The notes under the pieces: model-generated
What the model was told of the DNA's origin: nothing
Database searches by the model: none
The model's input: only the letters and a program-made list of their open reading frames with translations
In this document: positions 6,926-12,080 of the stretch, piece after piece
Position numbering within the stretch: position 1 is the first letter of the stretch
Layout: the number at the start of each line of letters is the position of its first letter
Source of the DNA: an uncultured Porphyromonadaceae bacterium
GTDB lineage: Bacteria; Bacteroidota; Bacteroidia; Bacteroidales; Muribaculaceae
Length of the DNA stretch: 12,080 nucleotides
Direction of reading: 5' to 3'
Assembly (NCBI GenBank): GCA_900549445.1
Contig: UROS01000066.1
Span: forward strand, 1 to 12,080
Made by a program: the position numbers and the translations under genes

Positions 6926-7618
6926 TCAGGCTCCGGCGTTGGCGTTTTCCTGAGCGCGTTCCAGATACTTCTTGATGTCGATGCCGGTTTCCTGACCGTA
7001 GAGGGGATATTCGGAGTCGATCTGCTCGTAGATGGCAGCTTCGTTTTTGTAATCCTTGAGTTCGCGGTAAACGGTTGCCTCTTTCAGGAGGAAAGCAGGA
7101 GTGTAGTGCGGGTTGTTGTCGGAGATCTTCACGGCCTGCTTGAAGCAGTCGAGAGCCTCGTTGTATTTCTTGAGGTTCACGTAGCAGTCGCCTTCGAGCG
7201 ATTTGCTCGATGCTCCGATAATCGACTCGCTCGAGGAGTATTCTTTCAGATATTTGAGAGCCTGCTCGTAGTCGCCCTTCTGGTAGAGGAGGGTAGCAGC
7301 CTTGAGGTTTGCGAGGTTCGCACCGTCGTAGCCTTCATCGGCAGCTACCTGCTGGTATTTGGCGAGTGCGATGGAGTCGTTGCCCATAAGCAGCTCGATG
7401 TCGGCCTGACCGATGGCGTTGTTGGCGGCATTCTTGCCGGGTTCGCGGATTACGTATACGTAGATGAGGATTACTGCTATGATGGCGGCCACTGCGAGGC
7501 TGCACCATACTATTACTTTGGGGTTATCCTGAACTTTCTGTTCCAGACCGGTGAGGGTTTCGTTTACCTCGTCGATAGAATTCTGAGTGTTAGAATCTTG
7601 GGGCTTGTTGTTTGCCAT
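6926..7618 (-). CDS. Single-TM tetratricopeptide repeat protein (YfgM-like topology)
   Basis: This 230-residue protein has a short cytoplasmic N terminus rich in Asn and Gln, one membrane segment at about 35-57, and a periplasmic region of helical repeats. TPR-like units are visible at about 84-115, 106-130 (YQKGDYEQALKYLKEY), 141-166 (YVNLKKYNEALDCFKQA) and 174-199 (YRELKDYKNEAAIYEQI), each with the usual small and aromatic pattern. The layout matches YfgM/TPR_21-type proteins, which act as adaptors near the Sec translocon or outer-membrane assembly factors; that role is inferred from family. The start ATG follows a leader of about 57 bases from a good promoter. A hairpin separates it from dapB downstream, so it may be transcribed alone. 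Confidence 0.82.
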   Translation of the reverse strand: MANNKPQDSNTQNSIDEVNETLTGLEQKVQDNPKVIVWCSLAVAAIIAVILIYVYVIREPGKNAANNAIGQADIELLMGNDSIALAKYQQVAADEGYDGANLANLKAATLLYQKGDYEQALKYLKEYSSSESIIGASSKSLEGDCYVNLKKYNEALDCFKQAVKISDNNPHYTPAFLLKEATVYRELKDYKNEAAIYEQIDSEYPLYGQETGIDIKKYLERAQENANAGA

Positions 7619-7681
7619 TTTTATGTGAGTGGTTATTGGTTACGGTATAATTGCATAAGCCGCAGGGCTTTTTACGAAGTG

Positions 7682-7713
7682 CAAATTTAATAACAAATCT
7701 TCAGATTACGAAA
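7682..7713 (-). promoter_or_regulatory. Bacteroidota-type promoter of the TPR gene
   Basis: On the - strand, TAAATTTG (7689-7682) is an exact match to TAnnTTTG, and TTTCG (7713-7709) sits about 20 bases upstream as an imperfect -33 element. Transcription would start near 7675, leaving a leader of about 57 bases before the ATG at 7618. Confidence 0.55.
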
Positions 7714-7721
7714 TTTTCAGT

Positions 7722-7761
7722 GAAAAATCCTCCGCAGGGCGCAAGGAAGTCTCCGCGGAGG
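7722..7761 (-). terminator. Intrinsic terminator after the acyloxyacyl hydrolase gene
   Basis: On the - strand, CCTCCGC (7761-7755) pairs with GCGGAGG (7735-7729), with two further pairs possible inside, and ATTTTT follows (7728-7723). It lies about 30 bases after the stop at 7792 and should end the three-gene envelope operon before the TPR promoter. Confidence 0.7.
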
Positions 7762-7791
7762 GCGGCGGAAGCGCTATCTGCTCCGTCGGTC

Positions 7792-9030
7792 TCAACGGCG
7801 ATCGTGGAAACGGTAGCCCACGCCAATCATCAGGTTATTGGGGTTGTGGAAGCTGTTGAGCTGATAGCCGATGTGGAGGAAGCAACTGTGCCAGATGTCG
7901 ATTTTCAGCGCGAGAACCTGGTAAAAGTTCCGTGTGTCGCTGTTGCCGAGCACGTTGTAGCCGATGCCGGCGTTGATGGAGAATATCGGCATCACCAGTT
8001 CGCCGCGCGCTGAAAAACCGAGCGAAACCTGGTGGAAAAAGGGCGGACGGCGGAATTTGATGTCGTCGCCGAAGGTACCGTCCACCCAATACCGGCTCAG
8101 GCCGGAGCTTTCGTCGTACTGCACGTCGGCCGAGAGTCCGGCGCGGAAAAAGCGGTTGAAGTTATACATCGGCGCGAAGTTCAGCCCTGCCACTCCGAAG
8201 CGCCCGGGAAGCAGTTCGGCCTCGCCGTTTATCCACGTCATGCGTTTGCGGGCCGCGCCGTAGGCCACTATGTCGTAACCTCAGCTTGGGTGCCCCGGCT
8301 CGACGTCGCGCACGTCGGCGAGCGTCTGCGATGACGCCCTCCCGTTGAACGAGTAGATGAGCCCAGCCCTCGCCCCGATAGCGTTGACACCCGGATTGGG
8401 CCACGCTGTGTTGCCGTTCGACCAGTGGGTGAGGTCGATTCCGGCCGCTATGGCCCACTGCGGCGCGAGGCGGTAGTGCAACATGAGGCCGAGGTTGATA
8501 TACGCATTGACGGGAGAGCCGACAATCAGATTGGCCGTCGGCCGGTCTTCACTGTATTTCTTCCAGCCGAACGACGCACCGAAATTCCATTCGTAATCAA
8601 GTGTCAGCCGCTGAGCGAGCCTTACCACCGGCGCTCCCTGAAAGAGATACACGCCCACCGGCGTGCCGATGCGGCTGTTGTCGGCAAATGACGTTACGGA
8701 AAGTCCGACGCCCTGATATGCACCCGGATAGAGTCTGCCGATGCGGGTAGAAGGCGCATAGCTGAATGCATATTTCAGATGAGCCGACATGGCCGAGTGG
8801 AGAACTTTTTCGTTGCTGCTTGTAGGCAAGAAGGATCCGGCATCGCGCAGTGGCGAAGTAGAGGAGCCTACATAGCTCCCGCGCATGTCGAGCCCGAGGT
8901 GGCTGACTATTGACCCGGTACCACGGCAGGTATCGGCGTCTTCATCCGCAGCCGCCGCACCGAGCGCGCCTGTCAGAGCTAATGCTGCAAAAAGGCAGCG
9001 TATAAGGTTATTGAATATCGACCGGGACAT
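7792..9030 (-). pseudogene. Acyloxyacyl hydrolase / PagL-like lipid A deacylase, interrupted by an in-frame TGA
   Basis: Homologues are outer-membrane beta-barrel hydrolases that remove acyl chains from lipid A. The first part (9030-8281, 249 residues) has a signal peptide (about 1-28) and repeated amphipathic strands with aromatic residues. It also carries the catalytic-type motif THWSNGNT with H202 and S204, corresponding to the His-Ser pair of PagL, followed by PNPGVNAIGARAG. A TGA at 8283-8281 stops it after VEPGHPS. The same frame continues with GYDIVAYGAARKRMTW and typical family strands such as GVAGLNFAPMYNFNRFFRAG, to a stop at 7792. Together they make about 412 codons, a usual length. 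Frame is kept, so one base substitution can explain the break. A GTG at 8268 could start the second piece, but it would lack a signal peptide and be unlikely to insert. It is a recent pseudogene, a sequencing error or a read-through gene. The start overlaps the lipoprotein gene by 23 bases. Confidence 0.8.
8281..8283 (-). other. In-frame TGA splitting the acyloxyacyl hydrolase gene
   Basis: The codon at 8283-8281 reads TGA on the - strand, and the codons on both sides are in the same frame and encode family-like sequence. No insertion or deletion is needed to join the halves. The stop falls near the junction before the conserved YD-x-V-x-YGA-x-RK stretch, in the C-terminal third of the barrel. 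Confidence 0.85.
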
Positions 9031-10048
9031 CTTTCCAAATGAAGTTGTAGAAGAACGGTTGAATCACTCGCACTGTCGTCGGCAGATCGTGTCGTTCTCC
9101 CGTTGTGGAATTGCAGATGTGGAGTGTGGCATTAGCCGTTATAATTATATAGGATAGCGAGATTTCGGCTGCTGCGGCAGAATGAGGGGCTATTTCAACC
9201 GGATAGGAAGTGTAGAAACTCTTGTCGTTTATCAGCCCGCTGTCGAGCGGCTTCAGGATGACCTGGTCGGTCGAATATACCGCCTTTATGCCATGGAGGG
9301 CGCCGCTGATTACGCCGTCGGTGCCGCTGGAAAGGAATGTCGGAATCTCCACCTCGGGAAATGCCTCCTCAGGGTCGAGCATAAAATTCTTAAGCGCCGG
9401 GGTTTCGAACATTACACGGATGTCGCAGTAGTCGGCCGGACACAGCGACTGCTTTATAGTCTTGTCGCTGTTGTTGTTGACTGTCATAAGTGTCCGCTTG
9501 ATGTCAGAGAACTCATCTCTGAACTCTTCGCCGTACGTAAGACCGGAAACAATGTAGGTTCCTTTCGTCTCTTCGCGCATAAGAGTGAAACCGATAATTT
9601 CTTCTTTATACGAATAGGTCAGCACAATGCGTCCGGTGATGTTTTCGCCCGATGTGTTGCCCAAGAGGTTTATTTTCAGCTTCCCCTCTGCGGGCTGGAG
9701 GTATTCTACCTGAATAAGGTCAGTGACGGCCGTGGCGCGGGTGACGGCCGGCAGGCTCGACGACTTGTCCATTATGTAAAGCCACGAACGGCCGTCGTAG
9801 GTGTTGCTGTAGCCGTAGTCGGCATAGATGGTCCAGTCGTATTCAAACGGCGAGAGCTCCAGCCGGATGCTGCGAAGAAAGTCGGTGCTGTACGTAATTT
9901 CTTTCCCTTCGCCGGCGTGAATCGTGAAATCGCGATCCGACGGCGCGGCATCGTCGATGAATATGTCGTTGTTGCACCCCGATAGAAACAGGGCAAACAG
10001 CGCGATTATCAGGAATACAGACCGCTGTCTACACGTTTGCTTATTCAT
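9008..10048 (-). CDS. Predicted outer-membrane or surface lipoprotein of unknown function
   Basis: I do not recognise the family. The 346-residue protein starts MNKQTCRQRS, continues with a hydrophobic stretch and ends its signal in FLSGC, a clear lipobox with the lipidated cysteine at C25, followed by NND. The mature part is mostly beta-like: alternating hydrophobic residues, many Thr, Ser and Tyr, and no evident catalytic motif. Two cysteines (in SLCPADYCDI) sit close together and could form a disulfide. I use ATG 10048 because it overlaps the upstream gene end as ATGAATAA. An in-frame ATG at 10069 would add seven Arg-rich residues. It lies between a small membrane protein and an acyloxyacyl hydrolase in one operon, which points to a cell-envelope role without showing what it is. 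By eye the base composition is more AT-rich than that of lepB or dapB. Confidence 0.75.
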   Translation of the reverse strand: MNKQTCRQRSVFLIIALFALFLSGCNNDIFIDDAAPSDRDFTIHAGEGKEITYSTDFLRSIRLELSPFEYDWTIYADYGYSNTYDGRSWLYIMDKSSSLPAVTRATAVTDLIQVEYLQPAEGKLKINLLGNTSGENITGRIVLTYSYKEEIIGFTLMREETKGTYIVSGLTYGEEFRDEFSDIKRTLMTVNNNSDKTIKQSLCPADYCDIRVMFETPALKNFMLDPEEAFPEVEIPTFLSSGTDGVISGALHGIKAVYSTDQVILKPLDSGLINDKSFYTSYPVEIAPHSAAAAEISLSYIIITANATLHICNSTTGERHDLPTTVRVIQPFFYNFIWKDVPVDIQ

Positions 10049-10478
10049 CAGCCGTCTCCTCCGAATCATCGTCCGCCACGTCGGATTCCATGTCGGAATT
10101 CAAAGGAATGATTTTGCCGAACAAGATTACACCCGAAACTATGCTTTTCCCAAGGTCTTCCTTATCCCTGATCGTACAGTTGAAAGTGGAGAACACTATA
10201 CAGTCGTCTACCTGAATGTCGATGAATGTGTCGATTATCGTCGACATCATATTTAATCCGATAAGGGATCCCAAAACCGCGAGTCCGCTACTGCTGTCGT
10301 CAGTCATTGTACTCCTCAGCTCGTCGTCGGCTTTTTCGGCGATGAAATCTTTCACCATCTTTCGGCCTTCGCTTGCAGATGGGTTCTTGATTGCTGCGAC
10401 AACAAAAAGTGCTGCGATTATTATCAGGAAGATTAAAAGACCGTTTGAGGATCTCTTTTTGTGCGTGTCGGAATTCAT
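10041..10478 (-). CDS. Small single-TM protein, weakly DUF4359-like
   Basis: This 145-residue protein has a basic N terminus, one membrane segment at about 13-31 and then KNPSASEGRKMVKDFI. The short membrane anchor followed by NPS and a helix, with a later CIVFSTFNC and VILFGKIIPL pattern, loosely resembles DUF4359 proteins. I would not call the family firmly. Two cysteines, C93 and C101, flank the FSTFN stretch. The tail is strongly acidic (SDMESDVADDDSEETADE). It is the first gene of the envelope operon and has the best promoter in the window. Its stop overlaps the lipoprotein start by eight bases, so the two are probably coupled. Confidence 0.72.
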   Translation of the reverse strand: MNSDTHKKRSSNGLLIFLIIIAALFVVAAIKNPSASEGRKMVKDFIAEKADDELRSTMTDDSSSGLAVLGSLIGLNMMSTIIDTFIDIQVDDCIVFSTFNCTIRDKEDLGKSIVSGVILFGKIIPLNSDMESDVADDDSEETADE

Positions 10479-10527
10479 AATTGTTCGTTTGTAGTGTAAT
10501 TCATGTCATGGCTCCTGACGTGTGCCA

Positions 10528-10559
10528 CAAAGGTAAGCAATTAATTTTTGTAAAACAAA
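10528..10559 (-). promoter_or_regulatory. Near-perfect Bacteroidota promoter of the small membrane protein-lipoprotein-hydrolase operon
   Basis: On the - strand, TTTG (10559-10556) and TACCTTTG (10535-10528) are separated by exactly 20 bases and match the -33 TTTG and -7 TAnnTTTG consensus. Transcription should start near 10522, giving a leader of about 44 bases to the ATG at 10478. The promoter lies within about 50 bases of the hipA stop, so this operon is transcribed separately from hipBA. Confidence 0.75.
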
Positions 10560-10570
10560 ATTTTTGTAAA
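10543..10570. repeat. Two direct copies of AATTTTTGTAAA around the operon promoter
   Basis: AATTTTTGTAAA occurs at 10543-10554 and 10559-10570, offset by 16 bases. The -33 element at 10556-10559 lies in the four-base gap between the copies and the first base of the second copy. An inverted pair, GTAAAAC (10550-10556) and GTTTTAC (10575-10581), overlaps them and runs into the hipA stop. This could be an operator, but AT-rich sequence gives such matches easily. Confidence 0.5.
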
Positions 10571-10577
10571 GTCTGTT

Positions 10578-11705
10578 TTACTTCTCTACTATGTAGCGCA
10601 TCAGTTCCCCGCAGCCGGCACGAACTTCGGAGATTATCTGCCGGCATCTCTTTTCCGGAATCTTAATTTTCACGCCGACGGCAATAAAGTCTGCCAGGGT
10701 CGGAGAGCCGGATCCGTTAACCGACGTGGCATGCTCTCCGTTATAGCCCTCAGTGCAGAGCGTAAGGTCGTAGGCCGGGGCGAGTCGCCAGCGCCACTGG
10801 CCGGTATCGGTGTCTCTGACCACACGGAAACTGAAATTCTTACAGTGGTCGTCTTTGTTGTCCGTGAGATAGTTGAAGAGCATCCGCCTGTAAATCTGTT
10901 CAACGTCGGAGTTGCTTTGGGTTATATACCCGGTGAGTGCGAGAAGATTCGAGTAATCCATAAAGGGCTGGCGCAGCGATATGCCGAGCAGACCGCCTGC
11001 AGTGGCGGTGTGGAGGCGGTTGCCGTCGGAGTCGATGTCGAAACGGCGCGAAGCGAAATAGCGGTCGTTGATGAGCCGGAAGTCCGGAACCGTTATGCCG
11101 CATTCCCGTGCGGTTTCGTTGTAGCTGTATTCCTGTTTCCCGATATCCGCAGGGTCGTATGTATGGCGGAACTTTACTAACCAATGCCCGTCGGCATCCG
11201 AGAAAACAGCCTTCGGACGGGCGCCTCCGCTATTGCCGCTGTTGTAGAGCAGCAGCCCTGCGTCGGAGTCCCGGCGCTCTTTCAGAACCTCAAGAGCAAT
11301 CTGCTGGAGCCGGTCGAAATCGGTGACAGTCTTCTCCTGTCCGAGCTCCACTGCGGGGGAGTATGCGAGTGCGCCCATGCCTTTCTCCCCTACGATGGCA
11401 AGGCGGTCGAGCGACGACAGGTCGGCGTCGTTGATTCCATGCCGCAACAGGGTTTTATGAAGAAGGTATCGTCCGTAACCGTCGGGCAGGCTGTCGTCAA
11501 AAATTCCGAAATTTCCGTTGAAAGGCTGTGGCTTGGCTATGAAAACACCCGGCTTAAGCGGCAGTTCCAGCGGAGAGATGCTGAAACCGTCGGCAAGCCA
11601 TTGGCGGGAGTATTCAAACACATTGAGTCTTCTGTCAGGCGAAAGCGACAGAACGCCTACCGGTCGGTCACGGAACATTACTTCGAGTCGGTCGGTCTTT
11701 TTCAT
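10578..11705 (-). CDS. hipA: HipA-family serine/threonine kinase toxin
   Basis: HipA toxins are kinases; the E. coli enzyme phosphorylates glutamyl-tRNA synthetase, stops translation and favours persistence, though the target here is unknown. The 375-residue protein has the N-terminal Couple_hipA-like region (about 5-110, with GIFDDSLPDGYGR at 67-79). The kinase core follows, with the glycine/serine loop NSGNSGGARPKA (155-166), K178 in LVKF, the catalytic NKDDHCKN (283-290, D285 and N290) and the metal-binding AYDLT (D313). All key kinase residues are present, so it should be active. It is shorter than E. coli HipA (440) but keeps both regions in one chain; some Bacteroidota split them into two genes. 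The start overlaps the hipB stop as ATGA, so it is co-translated with its antitoxin. Confidence 0.93.
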   Translation of the reverse strand: MKKTDRLEVMFRDRPVGVLSLSPDRRLNVFEYSRQWLADGFSISPLELPLKPGVFIAKPQPFNGNFGIFDDSLPDGYGRYLLHKTLLRHGINDADLSSLDRLAIVGEKGMGALAYSPAVELGQEKTVTDFDRLQQIALEVLKERRDSDAGLLLYNSGNSGGARPKAVFSDADGHWLVKFRHTYDPADIGKQEYSYNETARECGITVPDFRLINDRYFASRRFDIDSDGNRLHTATAGGLLGISLRQPFMDYSNLLALTGYITQSNSDVEQIYRRMLFNYLTDNKDDHCKNFSFRVVRDTDTGQWRWRLAPAYDLTLCTEGYNGEHATSVNGSGSPTLADFIAVGVKIKIPEKRCRQIISEVRAGCGELMRYIVEK

Positions 11706-12058
11706 CTTTTCTTCTTTTTAGGATAAGCGCGTATGTTGCCGCTTTTGCTGCGGATGATGTCGAGTTCCTCCATGGTGTCGAATTTGGGCTCGCCGAACAG
11801 GCTGCGGATTTCCGGAGTGTAGCCCAATGCCATGGCGAGCTTTATGAGAGATTCAAAAGCTATGAGCCCTTTCTGCTCGAAGCGTGCGATGGTCGACAGG
11901 GGCACCTCCGCCAGCCGGGAGATGCGCTTACGGGTGATGTTTTTCTCTACGCGCCGCTTCCGGAAATTTTCCGCCACCTGCCTGGAAATGTCTTCAGCAT
12001 TGTCGAGTGTGAAGCCCTCCAATAGTGCTAACAAATTGTTCGTATTTACATTTTGCAT
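11702..12058 (-). CDS. hipB: HipB-like XRE-family antitoxin
   Basis: This 118-residue DNA-binding protein should neutralise HipA and repress the operon. A helix-turn-helix domain of the XRE/HTH_3 type spans about 28-82. It includes FRKRRVEKNITRKRISRLAE, then VPLSTIARFEQKG, where the recognition helix is expected, and SLIKLAMALGYTP. The N-terminal 25 residues are an extension before the HTH. The C terminus is unusually basic (RAYPKKKKR), which may contact DNA. The ATG at 12058 is supported by an inverted repeat just upstream. It overlaps hipA by four bases and comes first in the operon, the normal antitoxin-toxin order. The promoter itself is mostly outside the window. Confidence 0.9.
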   Translation of the reverse strand: MQNVNTNNLLALLEGFTLDNAEDISRQVAENFRKRRVEKNITRKRISRLAEVPLSTIARFEQKGLIAFESLIKLAMALGYTPEIRSLFGEPKFDTMEELDIIRSKSGNIRAYPKKKKR

Positions 12059-12079
12059 TATAATACTGCTAATATTATA
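12059..12079. promoter_or_regulatory. Inverted repeat next to the hipB start, candidate HipB operator
   Basis: TATAATA (12059-12065) and TATTATA (12073-12079) form a perfect 7-base inverted repeat with a 7-base spacer, directly against the hipB ATG. HipB proteins bind palindromes in their own promoters, so this is a reasonable operator. The sequence is very AT-rich, and further copies may lie beyond the right edge. Confidence 0.5.
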
Positions 12080-12080
12080 T

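Noticed and set aside
6788..7690. A 300-codon + strand frame
   Set aside because: It is antisense to the TPR gene and the start of dapB, both of which have motifs, promoter and ribosomal context.
8236..8283. Selenocysteine reading of the TGA in the acyloxyacyl hydrolase
   Set aside because: The bases after TGA give only a short GGCC/GGCC pairing, not a convincing bacterial SECIS stem-loop, and the family has no known selenocysteine at this place.
1..12080. CRISPR arrays, insertion sequences or attachment sites
   Set aside because: No regularly spaced repeats, transposase motifs or duplicated tRNA-end sequence were seen. The tRNA-Ala has no copy of its 3' end elsewhere in the window that I could find by eye.

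Overview
The window looks like a chromosomal segment of a fairly GC-rich member of the Bacteroidales, plausibly a Muribaculaceae-type gut bacterium; the genus is inference. The signs are the Bacteroidota promoter pattern (TAnnTTTG near -7, with TTG or TTTG about 20 bases upstream) before several transcription units, weak A-rich ribosome binding sites, the dapB-lepB-wbqC gene order, a signal peptidase I with a very large insertion, and a Bacteroidales-style double-glycine peptide beside a vitamin K epoxide reductase (VKOR) protein. No insertion sequence, phage gene or CRISPR array was seen.

The left part reads on the + strand. At 1-638 is the 3' end of a VKOR-family membrane protein whose start lies outside the window. 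Overlapping its end by 17 bases is a 63-residue peptide gene (622-813) with a double-glycine leader, not in frame with its neighbour and easily missed. Next comes a two-gene unit with a 4-base overlap: a DUF389 membrane protein (935-2356) and a family-4-like glycosyltransferase (2353-3666). A tRNA-Ala(GGC) with its own promoter and terminator follows (3762-3835).

From 4008 to the right edge everything reads on the - strand. In order of transcription from the right: a hipBA toxin-antitoxin pair (12058 to 10578); a three-gene envelope operon with a near-consensus promoter, made of a small membrane protein, a lipoprotein and an outer-membrane acyloxyacyl hydrolase/PagL-like protein (10478 to 7792); a single-TM TPR protein with its own promoter (7618 to 6926); then dapB, lepB and wbqC tightly packed (6831 to 4008). 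A strong hairpin sits between the TPR gene and dapB.

Most of the gene content is housekeeping or envelope biology: lysine and peptidoglycan precursor synthesis (dapB), protein export (lepB), surface polysaccharide (glycosyltransferase, WbqC-like protein) and lipid A modification (acyloxyacyl hydrolase). The two points most worth a second look are the VKOR/double-glycine peptide pair, which may be the edge of a secreted-peptide or RiPP locus continuing to the left, and the acyloxyacyl hydrolase gene, interrupted by a single in-frame TGA while both halves still look conserved.
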